Assembly (NCBI GenBank): GCA_014872785.1
Contig: WKFJ01000054.1
Location: 87,902 to 151,901 of the forward strand
Reading direction: 5' to 3'
Source: Alteromonadaceae bacterium
Lineage (GTDB): Bacteria > Pseudomonadota > Gammaproteobacteria > Enterobacterales > Alteromonadaceae
Length of the DNA stretch: 64,000 nucleotides
The translations under genes were made by a program, and so were the position numbers. Below are positions 34,047 through 43,668 of this stretch, one piece after another (within the stretch, counting starts at the first letter, position 1; each line of letters begins with the position of its first letter). The notes beneath the pieces are model-generated. The model made no database searches. It was not told the origin of the DNA and worked only from the letters and a program-made list of their open reading frames with translations.

Positions 34047-36830
34047 CTACATTACCAACTTGATACTGCTTAGCATTTGCAGATCAAGTGGGTCTATGTT
34101 GATGTTGACGCCAGCGGGGCCAATATTGATATTGGTGCTATTGCCGTGGATGTTAATGCTGGTAGAACTGCCATTCAAACTAATGTTGGTAGAACTACCT
34201 GTGAGGCTGATACTGGTACTGCTGCCGGTTAAATTAATACCAGTAGACGAGCCGGTGAGGCTTATCCCTGAACTTGAACCAGTCAGAGATAAGTTGCTTG
34301 AAGAACCTGTTAGGCCGAGACTGCTGGATGCGCCGGTTAAACTTAATCCAGAAGAAACACCCGTAAGGGACAAGCTGCTAGATGAGCCGGTTAAACTCAA
34401 ATTTGTACTAGAGCCTGTCAATGACAAGCCAGATTGTGATCCGGTAAGTGATAAGCTGCTCGAAGAACCAGTGAGGTTCATGCTGGAGCTGACACCCACT
34501 AAGCCCATATTGGCAGAGACGCCGGTTATTGAAACGCCAGTTGAGAGTCCCGTAATACTTGTTCCAACTGACATTCCGGTTAGCGATAAGCTGTTAGATG
34601 ACCCAGTCATTGAGAAGCTGTTACTCATGCCAACTTCGCTGTGGCTATTGCTCATGCCAACAGTACTTTTACTGTTGCTGGTGTCTATTTCTGAAACGCT
34701 TACGGAACCACCGGTTTGCTTTGATTCGCTGTAGGTTCCGCCAATTTGTTTGGAGTAACTAGTGCTCTTGCCAACATGTTTATTCTTGCTGTAAGAGTCT
34801 CCATACATTGCCGAGTCGCTGTAGCTAACATAGGACATTTTGTTACTTGGATCGGCGTTTTGATCAGGTCCTTTGCCGGTTCGTGAAACGTTGTGGCTTC
34901 GCTCAGTCACACTGTAACCAAAAGAGCTACTTTCGCTGTAACTCACACTGTTGTAGTTGTTGCTGCCGCGCTGTTTCTCTACGATGTTTTTGGCTTTGGT
35001 GAGAGGTGTTTTTACATTAGAACCAAAACTAATGCTGGTACTGTCACCATAGCTAGTACTGTAGTTGTTGCCTACGTTAGTACTGCAAGTAAAGTCATCA
35101 GGCATGATGCACTTGTTACCCTTGTTCTGCATGATTTGCTGAACTTCCGGAATTTCATTGGCATCACTGGAGCGCGAGATAGTAACGAATGCGCCCGTTT
35201 CTGGAATTGTCTGCATACTTTCAGACAGTTTTACCCAATGGATGGTGTTATCGGGATCATCAATAAAGGTGACGTGAATGCCTCGGCAACTGTATTTTTG
35301 TTCGCCTTGGTCATCGTATTGGAAATCTTTTTTGTCGTAGCTAAAGCCATCTTTTTCCAGATATTTAGCTGACGTACCCTCGTAATCGGTGGCACCTGAA
35401 TTGTCTACCACAAGTGCGAGAATACTGCCTTGGTTCTCTTGCGGAGGTGAAAATGGCGAGGCGAGACCATTGGCATCTACTGCTTGAAATTGATTGCTGT
35501 AATCACCGGCAGCACTAGCGTTGTGCTGGACTGATGTCACTACAAATTCTTCGCCGTCGATAGTGGGGCAAATGGGAACTGAATACTCATCGCCTTTACC
35601 ATCGCGTTCTTTTACTAAAAACTTGTGACCCGCTTTTAGTTCGGGACACGACGATGAACCTGAGAACTCAAAGCGCGATGCCAGCAAGCGGTTCATTGTG
35701 TTATTCGTTAAATGATTAATTTCAGTTTCGCTTGCACCGTATTGCACAACATGCAGAAATTCCATATTCATTTTTTCTGCAGCGTTTGCTTGGTTCATGA
35801 ATACGGGGGTCGCCTTAGCTGTATTTTGTGATTCCCACGTTGCTTCTTTCTGGGCTAATACGGTTTTAATACCTGCCGCTGTAAGGTTTTGCTTATATGA
35901 GAACTGCGTAATATAGTCGTCGCGTTCCAAAGTTTGTTGCTTGGTGTAGCTTAAATACAGTGGCTTTATATCGTGCGTTTCTTTTGACTTACTGTTCTTT
36001 TTGTATTTGTAACTGCAAATCGGTTTGTAATGTGGTTGGTCAGTGATGATCATGGTGTGCTTCTCATCACTGTGTTCAAAGTAATAGAACAAGTCGACCT
36101 TATTCATTAATCGGTGAATAAAATCGAAGTCAGTTTCACCTGCCTGCAACCAGTCTTGTTTACGGTAATTTGCTAAGCCACAGACAATTTTATTAGGCTG
36201 TTTTTCCAATTCCTTCTTGTTAAAGTCAATGTTGTTTTCGCTCAGAATTTCCATTATGACTTCGATAATGGTCATTTGTGAAAACAGACGATAGTTATTC
36301 TGCAGCTGTAATTTGAACAAAGCGGGCTTTAAATTCGCCGTATAGACGCCGCGCTCCGCAAGCGAAAAATTGGTGATAATCCCGTTGAAATAAATGACTG
36401 GACGGTGTTCCGGATAATCACTTTCATAGATATCTTTGTAGGTTTCAGGAAGACCTAGTCTGATGCAAGCCTTAGCCCCTAGGATTTTTTTGAAGTCCAG
36501 TTTCTCAGTCGTTTTGCCGCCTTCTTTGAGCTTCTTACCGTACGGGCCTTGTTGGTAGTCTCCCCAGGGTTTGTCCAGTCCACTGGAGAAAAACGCATTT
36601 GCACGTAGTGTTAGATTGAAATCGAACATCTGAGACAGCTGCTCTTGGCCGCTGAAATTTTGCAAACGCAATGTCTGGTCATCGATGCGAGTACCATCGT
36701 CTAACTCAATGTAAAAGTCTAAGCCACAACGCGGGGCAGGTGGGGTATCTGGATGATTAGTACCTGGGTAGTCGGTATAGTTAATTTTTTCCGCTAGTAT
36801 TTCTGCGTTGGTGCCTGAGTTAAATTTCAT
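34047..36830 (-). CDS. vgrG: T6SS spike protein VgrG (TssI) with long nonapeptide needle
   Basis: A 927-residue VgrG. The gp27-like part (about 30-400) contains LQNFSGQEQLSQMFDFNLTL and QAGETDFDFIHRLMNKVDLFYYFEHSD; the gp5 OB-like region is at about 480-570 (GIHVTFIDDP...WVKLSESMQTIPETGAFVTISR). From about 610 a Ser-rich segment leads into 21 nonapeptide units of type LTGSSxxLS (residues about 723-911), probably a long beta-helical needle. It ends in LDLQMLSSIKLVM. No enzymatic extension. It overlaps tssG by 4 bases. Confidence 0.93.
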   Translation of the reverse strand: MKFNSGTNAEILAEKINYTDYPGTNHPDTPPAPRCGLDFYIELDDGTRIDDQTLRLQNFSGQEQLSQMFDFNLTLRANAFFSSGLDKPWGDYQQGPYGKKLKEGGKTTEKLDFKKILGAKACIRLGLPETYKDIYESDYPEHRPVIYFNGIITNFSLAERGVYTANLKPALFKLQLQNNYRLFSQMTIIEVIMEILSENNIDFNKKELEKQPNKIVCGLANYRKQDWLQAGETDFDFIHRLMNKVDLFYYFEHSDEKHTMIITDQPHYKPICSYKYKKNSKSKETHDIKPLYLSYTKQQTLERDDYITQFSYKQNLTAAGIKTVLAQKEATWESQNTAKATPVFMNQANAAEKMNMEFLHVVQYGASETEINHLTNNTMNRLLASRFEFSGSSSCPELKAGHKFLVKERDGKGDEYSVPICPTIDGEEFVVTSVQHNASAAGDYSNQFQAVDANGLASPFSPPQENQGSILALVVDNSGATDYEGTSAKYLEKDGFSYDKKDFQYDDQGEQKYSCRGIHVTFIDDPDNTIHWVKLSESMQTIPETGAFVTISRSSDANEIPEVQQIMQNKGNKCIMPDDFTCSTNVGNNYSTSYGDSTSISFGSNVKTPLTKAKNIVEKQRGSNNYNSVSYSESSSFGYSVTERSHNVSRTGKGPDQNADPSNKMSYVSYSDSAMYGDSYSKNKHVGKSTSYSKQIGGTYSESKQTGGSVSVSEIDTSNSKSTVGMSNSHSEVGMSNSFSMTGSSNSLSLTGMSVGTSITGLSTGVSITGVSANMGLVGVSSSMNLTGSSSSLSLTGSQSGLSLTGSSTNLSLTGSSSSLSLTGVSSGLSLTGASSSLGLTGSSSNLSLTGSSSGISLTGSSTGINLTGSSTSISLTGSSTNISLNGSSTSINIHGNSTNINIGPAGVNINIDPLDLQMLSSIKLVM
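34098..34664 (-). repeat. 27-bp tandem repeats encoding the VgrG needle
   Basis: About 21 diverged 27-bp units, each coding for nine residues with consensus [LI]TGSSS.[LI]S. The DNA units differ mostly at synonymous or Ser/Thr/Asn positions while Gly at position 3 is nearly invariant. Confidence 0.88.
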
Positions 36831-37843
36831 GCTGCGTTACTCCAATATCGAGTTTTCAACGCAGGTTTTATTTTAAACTTAGGTAAGTTAAGCGTTTTAT
36901 GTAGCGCAGACGTTGCTTTCATCCAACTAGATTGGCCTAGGTGCATGCTAGATGTCGAATGCATTTTAGATTCAGGAATGTTTTCCCAATCTAAAATCAG
37001 TTGCACGTCAATGTCGTATTTTCCGTCGGTTAGAAAAGCCACAATAGACTTAAACACATCGTGGTGCGTGCCTCTGGGCATAATTTCACGACACTGTTCA
37101 ATGTTCTTCAATTTTAGTGTCAAACCAATTGCCGCTTGGTTGTCCCAGTGTTTCTTACCAAGTCCAATACCTGAGCCCAGCACGGCATCTTGCGAACCGA
37201 TTTTGGTTTGTAGTCGTTCTGGTGATTCTCTCCATGCGCCTTTACAGCTGTCGATTTCTACCTCGCAATCAAACATGGTTTCGATGATCAGTTTGAGTGA
37301 TGAGTAGTTTTGACGATTGCCCACCAATAAAGCCGCAAACGTCATTAGCTTTTCAGCGGTGATCGGCAGACGCTCGAACAGTTCGGTGGTTTTTAAACCA
37401 GTTGCAGACTCTAAGAACTTATAAAGAATGCTGTCTCCCGCAGCTTGGTTGAACAGCATGGGATCGAGTTCTTTTTTAATGTCGTAGAGTAGGTGTACTA
37501 AGCGATTATTGAATAAGTCTACGAAGCGACTGGGGCCAAAATTGCCTTTACTGCGCTCGTGAAATAGCATGTCAGCATATACGTCTGGAAGCGGTCCTTG
37601 TTGACCTGCTAAGCCATAGCCGTTGACCTTGACCAAGGCCTCGTCTTTTTGAACTTTAACGTCACCGACAAAGTTGGGTAAAAAAGCCTGCTCATGGGTT
37701 GCTTTAAATCGAATCCTTCTATCGTGGTTTTCGTCGCGTACAGAGCTCTCAAGCATTCTAACCGCTTGATAAAAGTTGATTTCTTCTGCGTACTTTTGCA
37801 GTAAATCTAAACTAGAGACTTGTTGCCGCTCAGAGGTTTCCAC
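36827..37843 (-). CDS. tssG: T6SS baseplate protein TssG
   Basis: A 338-residue TssG with typical segments FYQAVRMLESS near the N-terminus, LYKFLESATGLKTTELFERLP, and RVQT-like baseplate motifs in the middle (FAALLVGNRQNYSSLKLIIETMF). TssF2-TssG wedges form the baseplate with TssE and TssK. The GTG start at 37843 has AAAAGG upstream and lies 37 bases inside the end of tssF. Confidence 0.92.
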   Translation of the reverse strand: METSERQQVSSLDLLQKYAEEINFYQAVRMLESSVRDENHDRRIRFKATHEQAFLPNFVGDVKVQKDEALVKVNGYGLAGQQGPLPDVYADMLFHERSKGNFGPSRFVDLFNNRLVHLLYDIKKELDPMLFNQAAGDSILYKFLESATGLKTTELFERLPITAEKLMTFAALLVGNRQNYSSLKLIIETMFDCEVEIDSCKGAWRESPERLQTKIGSQDAVLGSGIGLGKKHWDNQAAIGLTLKLKNIEQCREIMPRGTHHDVFKSIVAFLTDGKYDIDVQLILDWENIPESKMHSTSSMHLGQSSWMKATSALHKTLNLPKFKIKPALKTRYWSNAA

Positions 37844-39636
37844 TGATATACCTTTTTATTACCTACAAAGAGTTCTAATCGAACAAACGCATTCACATGT
37901 GCGAATAGCGCGAGGAATTTATTTAATACCGCACCAAACAAAATGGTGCTGCTACCGTCAAATTTGCGATCGTAAAGCGTGAGTTGAAAGTTGACGCCGT
38001 GGTAATAACCACGCCAACCGCCGTTTTTAACTGGGAATAGGTCGTCTTTGGCCGTGAAATTTTCAATGCTTTCAATTTGACGCTGATTTACGTTGTTTTC
38101 CTTACCAGCATACAAGCCTAAAATCGAGGTTAAGGTGTCTTGCGCCAATTTGGGGTCGGTAAGTGATACGTAATACAAAGAGAGGTGAGACAATACCTTC
38201 CACAGCTGCTCATGATTGGCTTTTTGACCTCGGTAACGAGTAGGACGCGTTAATAGTTTTGCCTGCTTTATAGGAGAACTGCCAATCACATTGAACGCTT
38301 GACCAATATTGAACAACTCACTCCAGGTGCGATTGCAACAGTAGGTATTAGCAAATACTGTTTCGCCTAGTGGGCAGTCGCGAATAAACTTTTCACTAAA
38401 TAGTGACAACCAAGTTTCTGTACCAGGAGTTTGTTTTTTATGGCTTGCTTCGGTTTGTGCTTGCCAACGAAAATCAGAATCTTTTAAGTCTTTTCGGATA
38501 AGTGAAAAGTACGGCTGTAGCTCTCTCGATTCGCCACGGCGATTCATGGCATGCACTGAATTTACGCGGTAAATTTCAAAACTTTCGTAGTTTTCGCGAC
38601 TGGGAAACAACTTATAACGGTAATTCTTATGCGTTAGCGGTACAGGCTCAGTGGTTTTCTGAAACAGATTAACCACAGGCATGCAGTTGAGTTTTAATGC
38701 TTGGTTGTGAAGTCTGATGCTTTTGGGAAAACTGCAATCAAAAATTAGCATGACTCGCAGTGATTCTTGAAACTGCACTTCTTGCATGCCATCAAGTTCG
38801 AAGAAAAGAAACTTCTCTGGAAAGCTAAAGTAGTCAAAAAGCAGTGAAAAGCCGAGTTCCTGCTGCTTACATACCGGTAAAGTGCGCTCATTGTCGTCGA
38901 AGCCGCAAAACTTAAGATCTTCTTTTTTAAGGGTTGCTACTCGCTCATTATTCTTATCAAAAACGACAGCGCCTAAAAAGTTCTGAGCTAAAATGTCATA
39001 GAATCCATACTGACAATGTTCGTCAAGGTTGATGTAAAAACGCATAGGGCGGTTTAGCATCAGTCCATCGGCTGCACCTTGTGGTGATGATTTTATCTTG
39101 ATATCAAGAATAGACTGCCCATTAACGTAAGTGTTACGAATATAATCGTGTTGGTTAATAGGGTACTTTGCTACCGAATCTACTTTTAATGGCCACAGCG
39201 TAGTTGGGTGGCAAGAGGAAAAGCGACAGTGCTTTAATTTTGCAGCTGTTTCTGTTTTGCCGGTCACCTTGATGGGTTCAAACTGGCGTAAACCGGAAAA
39301 TTCATAGCCATTGGTAAAATCTGCAGAGCCACCATCGACATCGCATTCCATAATTGCCATTGATGGTGTGGATGAAACCAGCTGCGGATAAAGTTGTTGC
39401 AATAGCATGGCCGGTAACTGTTTGGTTTCCGATTCCATGTTTTGGCGCAGACGGCCAGTCATCCACGAGAAAGATTGCAACAGTAGTTCGATATGAGGGT
39501 CGCGTGACTTGCCTTCGTTAAGCGCAAGCTCATCGGCGATACTTGGATAATCACGTGCGAACTCGAGCGCATCGCTGCGCAGTTCAGCCAATTCAGACTT
39601 AAAATAGTCTGTTAATTGTTCCCTAACGTGATTCAT
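37807..39636 (-). CDS. tssF: T6SS baseplate protein TssF
   Basis: A 609-residue protein with the TssF start YFKSELAELRSDALEFARDYPSIADEL and LLQSFSWMTGRLRQNME. Length and position (after tssE, before tssG) are standard. It is separated from tssE by 90 bases without a recognisable element. Confidence 0.94.
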   Translation of the reverse strand: MNHVREQLTDYFKSELAELRSDALEFARDYPSIADELALNEGKSRDPHIELLLQSFSWMTGRLRQNMESETKQLPAMLLQQLYPQLVSSTPSMAIMECDVDGGSADFTNGYEFSGLRQFEPIKVTGKTETAAKLKHCRFSSCHPTTLWPLKVDSVAKYPINQHDYIRNTYVNGQSILDIKIKSSPQGAADGLMLNRPMRFYINLDEHCQYGFYDILAQNFLGAVVFDKNNERVATLKKEDLKFCGFDDNERTLPVCKQQELGFSLLFDYFSFPEKFLFFELDGMQEVQFQESLRVMLIFDCSFPKSIRLHNQALKLNCMPVVNLFQKTTEPVPLTHKNYRYKLFPSRENYESFEIYRVNSVHAMNRRGESRELQPYFSLIRKDLKDSDFRWQAQTEASHKKQTPGTETWLSLFSEKFIRDCPLGETVFANTYCCNRTWSELFNIGQAFNVIGSSPIKQAKLLTRPTRYRGQKANHEQLWKVLSHLSLYYVSLTDPKLAQDTLTSILGLYAGKENNVNQRQIESIENFTAKDDLFPVKNGGWRGYYHGVNFQLTLYDRKFDGSSTILFGAVLNKFLALFAHVNAFVRLELFVGNKKVYQWKPLSGNKSLV

Positions 39637-39726
39637 GTTTTAGCTCCGGCTCTTATGGGAAACTCGCGAAAGTACCCATTTTCATTGTTAGTTGGCCGCT
39701 CTGCATCGGCGACATGTAACCACTTA

Positions 39727-40134
39727 TCAAGTCGTGGTAAATGTGTGACTGAATTCCTCTCTTACGTCTGCAATCCTGATTTCTCCAGTTACGGCGACTG
39801 AAGCAGGAGACAGACTGTTTTTCTTGTCAACCAACTGAACTTTGGGATTGATAATGCGGGGTTCATAGTTTTTAACCATGTCTAATACCTGCTGCATTAA
39901 GGTGGTGCTATCACCGTAATTGGCAGCATAGTCAACCGGATTATCAATACCGAAGTTCAGTATCGTTTTATCGTCGCTGTAGCCTTTTCGAATGCCGTCG
40001 AAATAGGCGCGACCCGATACTAAACGCTGTAGCTCCTCTTTGATCGCGTTGCGCAGCAGGTACAGCTGAGCATGAGTTTCCTCAGGCAAAGCCACATCTG
40101 GCTGACACAGGCGATCAAAGAGAAAGCGACGCAT
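39727..40134 (-). CDS. tssE: T6SS baseplate protein TssE (gp25-like)
   Basis: A 135-residue gp25/lysozyme-like baseplate component with RRFLFDRLCQP at the N-terminus and IRKGYSDDKTILNFGIDNPVDY in the middle. TssE initiates sheath polymerisation. Its ATG overlaps the hcp stop (TAATG). Confidence 0.92.
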   Translation of the reverse strand: MRRFLFDRLCQPDVALPEETHAQLYLLRNAIKEELQRLVSGRAYFDGIRKGYSDDKTILNFGIDNPVDYAANYGDSTTLMQQVLDMVKNYEPRIINPKVQLVDKKNSLSPASVAVTGEIRIADVREEFSHTFTTT

Positions 40135-40679
40135 TACATAGGTCCTCTATTACGCGCCACACTCCAGCTGTACACAAAGCTACCTGTGATCTGAGCTTGA
40201 CTGTCTTGATGCGACGTCGTCCACTCAATATCAGTGAAGTTAAGTGTAATTTGTTCCGTTGCCATATCATTCGGGTGAGATTGTGCTTCTACAGAACTGA
40301 TCATGCAGTTGTACAATTTCACGGTCATGATGTTACCGATGATGCTATTACCGTCTCCATCCATATTCGCGTTGCGACATAGGAAGATTTGAGTCGGGTC
40401 TGTACCATCATCAATTGGCGCCGCTGATAAACAGTATTTGTAAAGCAGTGGAGATGTCTTATCCAAATACTTAACAGCAGTAATATCATTTAGGTTCGGA
40501 CGACCTGAAGTACGGGCTGCATTACTCACATCTGTGGTCATCTGCTGCTTCATACCAAAGTGCATTGAAACCAATTCAATACAACCAGACAGATCATCAC
40601 CGGCATCAACCAACTCACCGTCGATTAAGCTAGCACCTGCCAGGTCTTCCAATCCTGGTTTTAACAATACTAAATCCAT
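40134..40679 (-). CDS. hcp: T6SS tube protein Hcp (TssD)
   Basis: A 181-residue Hcp with VLLKPGLEDLAGASL at the start, IELVSMHFGMKQQM, KYLDKTSPLLYKYCLSA and a C-terminal ITLNFTDIEW beta segment. Hexamers stack into the inner tube that is ejected. The Ile-Glu-Trp motif and the length fit. It lies 23 bases after the sheath gene. Confidence 0.92.
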   Translation of the reverse strand: MDLVLLKPGLEDLAGASLIDGELVDAGDDLSGCIELVSMHFGMKQQMTTDVSNAARTSGRPNLNDITAVKYLDKTSPLLYKYCLSAAPIDDGTDPTQIFLCRNANMDGDGNSIIGNIMTVKLYNCMISSVEAQSHPNDMATEQITLNFTDIEWTTSHQDSQAQITGSFVYSWSVARNRGPM

Positions 40680-40702
40680 AACGAATTCCTCTTAACTAAT
40701 TA

Positions 40703-42796
40703 TCAGGATGGAAGATCGGCTACCAACCTAATGGAGGTAGTAAGTTCTTCTAACTGAAAATGTGGTTTCAAAAATACAGTTGCTCTGTAAGCGCCAGGCT
40801 TTCCTGGGACGTCAGTCACTGAAATTTTTGCTTCACGTAATGGATACTTTGCTTTGATGTGCTGAGGTGGTGTGTCATCCAGTAGCACATATTGAGCTAT
40901 CCACGTATTGAGGTAAGCTTCAACTGCTTGGCGAGTCATAAAGCTACCGATCTTCTCGCGCATGATTACTTTAATGTAATGAGCAAAGCGAGATGCCGAC
41001 AATACATAAGGAAGCATCGACGATACGCGGGCGTTAGCCGTTGCTGAATCAGTCAAATACATCTTAGGCTTGTTGGTACTTTGACCACCGAAGAATGCCG
41101 CTTTGTTGGTACCTTTACAGTGACAGATAGCCATAAAGCCTAGGTCATTTAGCTCTTTCTCTCGACGGTCGGTAATGGCAACTTGCGTCGGACAGTTGAG
41201 TTCAATATCACCAGATTCTGTTTCGAAAGTGTAAGCCGGTAGTCCTTCAACTAAACCACCACCTTCTACACCGCGGATAGCTGCAGTCCAGCCATGCAAT
41301 GAGAATGCGTTAGTGATACGTTGACCAAGCACATAAGCTGGGTTACCCCAAAGGATCTTAGTGGCGTCAACTTGTTTACTCGTTTTCTCGACTTCATTAC
41401 CATCAGCATCGGACTCAACCAAAGTGACTGCAACGTCCTCATCGAAGTAGATACCATCAACCGGGTTGTTTTCGTGATGATACGGCAAGCGCATCATTAC
41501 TTTGGGTAATGTAAGTGTCACATAGCGGGAATCTTCGCTTTCGCGGAAAGCACGCCACTGAATAAGTTCAGCACTTTCAAAGATTTTGCTAAGGTCACGA
41601 GGCTTGTACAGGTTACCAAAGTCATCCATATCGAATAGTTTGGCATATGCAGAAGCAATAAATGGTGCGTGTGCCGCAGCAGCAACACCTGCTAACATTT
41701 CTAAGAACTTCAGATCACGTGCAGTACGACCGAATTGGAAGTCGCCAAGTAACACGCTGTACGGTTCGCCACCGAAAGTACCATACTCTTCTTCATAAAT
41801 GATTTTGAATAGGGCGCTTTGGTCAAACTCAACCGCTTTGTCCAAGTCTTTGAACAAGTCGTCGTAAGAAACGTTCAACAGTTTGATTTTCAACTTGTTG
41901 TTAGTTTCTGAGTTCATAACTAAGAAGTGCAAGCCTCTCCATGAACCTTCTAACGCTTGTAAGTCATCGTGATGCATGATCAAATTCAATTGCGCACTGA
42001 TGGTTTCATCTTTTTGAGCAATTCGCGTTGTGATCATCCCGCCATGGTTATATTCGGGGTTGTCACCAGTCGGCAACAAGTCGTCCAATACCATGATTTG
42101 TTCAACAAACTCAGCAATCAATTCGACTGCATATGGCTTTTGTACATCTTCGAGGATCATTTGACCTTCAGATAGCATGGCCGCAATGTCCTTACCGTCT
42201 TCCAGTTCAGCTGCATAAGCTTCTAATACTGCTGCATCATATGCTGCTGCATCAATTTTGCCTGCTGCGCGATCTTCTCGAGCTGTAGTGACAGCGTCTT
42301 TTGCACCCGCGACAGCAGCTTTTAACGCGTCAGAGCGTTCGGCATCACTTAAAACTGCTGATAGCAAACCTGCCAGTGCGTCGTTGCCGTCTAACTTCGC
42401 CATGAAGTCACGCAAACGACTGCGCTCGAGGTATAAGGTGTTAAGAGCTGGAACCCTAGTGACGACAGTGACGGGGTCAAAGTCTTCGATGTGCATGAAA
42501 GGAACGTTTACCATCAACTCACCAGAACCACCTGGTAGTTTATTCGGTACACTGAACTTCACGCGAGGTTCTACAGATTCTAATACTTTGTTAAAGTTAT
42601 CTCGGTCAATCTGAACCATCTTACGGTCACGCAATGGTGGTAAGACTTTGTCAGATTTCGCAGATAAAGGAGCTATCACACCTACAATAAAGGGGATTTC
42701 CTTCTTCTCTAACGCGCCGCCCGTTTCTACGTCGTAGGTAATTTGTACCCTAGGTGGGCGAACCCTGCTTAGTTTATGTTGTATGCTATTCGACAT
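40703..42796 (-). CDS. tssBC: Fused T6SS sheath protein TssB-TssC
   Basis: A single 697-residue frame carries both sheath subunits. Residues about 1-155 are TssB/VipA ([77 protein letters not shown]). A helical Ala-rich linker (about 155-205) leads into TssC/VipB ([70 protein letters not shown]; ending [21 protein letters not shown]). No stop or frameshift separates the halves, and no separate tssB is seen. It is the second gene of the T6SS operon. Confidence 0.93.
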   Translation of the reverse strand: MSNSIQHKLSRVRPPRVQITYDVETGGALEKKEIPFIVGVIAPLSAKSDKVLPPLRDRKMVQIDRDNFNKVLESVEPRVKFSVPNKLPGGSGELMVNVPFMHIEDFDPVTVVTRVPALNTLYLERSRLRDFMAKLDGNDALAGLLSAVLSDAERSDALKAAVAGAKDAVTTAREDRAAGKIDAAAYDAAVLEAYAAELEDGKDIAAMLSEGQMILEDVQKPYAVELIAEFVEQIMVLDDLLPTGDNPEYNHGGMITTRIAQKDETISAQLNLIMHHDDLQALEGSWRGLHFLVMNSETNNKLKIKLLNVSYDDLFKDLDKAVEFDQSALFKIIYEEEYGTFGGEPYSVLLGDFQFGRTARDLKFLEMLAGVAAAAHAPFIASAYAKLFDMDDFGNLYKPRDLSKIFESAELIQWRAFRESEDSRYVTLTLPKVMMRLPYHHENNPVDGIYFDEDVAVTLVESDADGNEVEKTSKQVDATKILWGNPAYVLGQRITNAFSLHGWTAAIRGVEGGGLVEGLPAYTFETESGDIELNCPTQVAITDRREKELNDLGFMAICHCKGTNKAAFFGGQSTNKPKMYLTDSATANARVSSMLPYVLSASRFAHYIKVIMREKIGSFMTRQAVEAYLNTWIAQYVLLDDTPPQHIKAKYPLREAKISVTDVPGKPGAYRATVFLKPHFQLEELTTSIRLVADLPS

Positions 42797-42843
42797 TCGA
42801 CTAGCCTCCGTTGATAAAAATTAAGCGTTGTGATTCGTGATTA

Positions 42844-43083
42844 CTAATGAAGTGCCTCTCGAACATAGATAACGCGACCTCCATAGACCCTTTTGTGCAG
42901 TTCACCTTCCTGAACGAGCATTTCCAGAGCTTCGAGAACAAGATCCCTTGCATTGTTCAGACTTTGTTTGGTGATCCACCAACTCGCAATACCTTCGACT
43001 GTATCACCGGCATGCGGGTTGCCTTGGAAATACTCCTTTATGTCTTTGGCAATGCTTTCTACTTTGACTGGTTGTGATGCCAT
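42844..43083 (-). CDS. Small winged-helix-like protein heading the T6SS operon
   Basis: A 79-residue protein (start MASQPVKVESIAKDIKEYFQ; core DTVEGIASWWITKQSLNNARDLVLEALEMLVQEGELHKRVYGGRVIYVR). The predicted helix-helix-helix-wing pattern suggests a wHTH fold, DNA- or protein-binding. Similar small proteins occur beside contractile-system genes, but I know no function. It is the first gene after the -24/-12 promoter. Confidence 0.7.
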   Translation of the reverse strand: MASQPVKVESIAKDIKEYFQGNPHAGDTVEGIASWWITKQSLNNARDLVLEALEMLVQEGELHKRVYGGRVIYVREALH

Positions 43084-43134
43084 TTTATTAATCCACTTGT
43101 TTGTTGAAATTGGACGAGTCCACCCATCTTAAGC

Positions 43135-43150
43135 GCATCATTCGTGCCAA
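43135..43150 (-). promoter_or_regulatory. Sigma-54 (-24/-12) promoter of the T6SS operon
   Basis: On the minus strand the sequence TTGGCACGAATGATGC has GG and GC exactly 10 bases apart, matching the RpoN consensus TGGCAC-N5-TTGC except for one T. Transcription would start near 43124, about 40 bases before the first gene. The adjacent upstream gene encodes a sigma-54 activator. Confidence 0.8.
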
Positions 43151-43219
43151 CTTTATAAATCTCGTAACTCGTTGAAATATATGGGTTATTTATTTATGAT
43201 CTTTTATGAATTAGGGGCG

Positions 43220-43536
43220 TTTTGCCCTATCAAATTTTAACCATTTCAGGCAAAGCTAGATGTAGTAAGTGGTAGCATTGGATTGAGGTGATTTTGCCCT
43301 GTGTGGTCAATTAGCCCTGCACATCTAAACAGGTAAAAGTACGCAAAATAATCGAATATAGAAATACAGTTGCACGATTGTGTGGGCTGTCGAAAAGATA
43401 GGTGTAAAAACACTATGTGGTTTAGAAATACTGAGGGAATAATTGCTATTAAAACCCTACAAATTAGTTGAGTGGGGCTAGAAGCACATATGCTAGGAAT
43501 TCGTTAGATTGAGAACAGAAGTTTTTTGTAGGGTTT
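43220..43536. promoter_or_regulatory. Candidate upstream activator sites before the T6SS promoter
   Basis: A perfect 12-bp inverted repeat AAACCCTACAAA (43452-43463) and TTTGTAGGGTTT (43525-43536), 61 bp apart, lies 300-400 bp before the -24/-12 element. A direct repeat TTTTGCCCT occurs at 43220-43228 and 43292-43300. Binding by the adjacent activator is an inference. The 43084-43668 gap contains no gene that I can support. Confidence 0.35.
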
Positions 43537-43668
43537 GAGTTTATTATTGAAGCCGATTAAAAATGACCGCGCTTACGCTACGGCGACGCGAAATTAGCTT
43601 TAGCATAATTTGCGTACAAAAAAAACGTGTTATTACACGGCTTCTTTATAGGCTATTAGTTGAATTGC

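Noticed and set aside
34027..34734. 235-codon plus-strand frame rich in Pro/Leu/Val
   Set aside because: It is the antisense shadow of the VgrG nonapeptide repeats.
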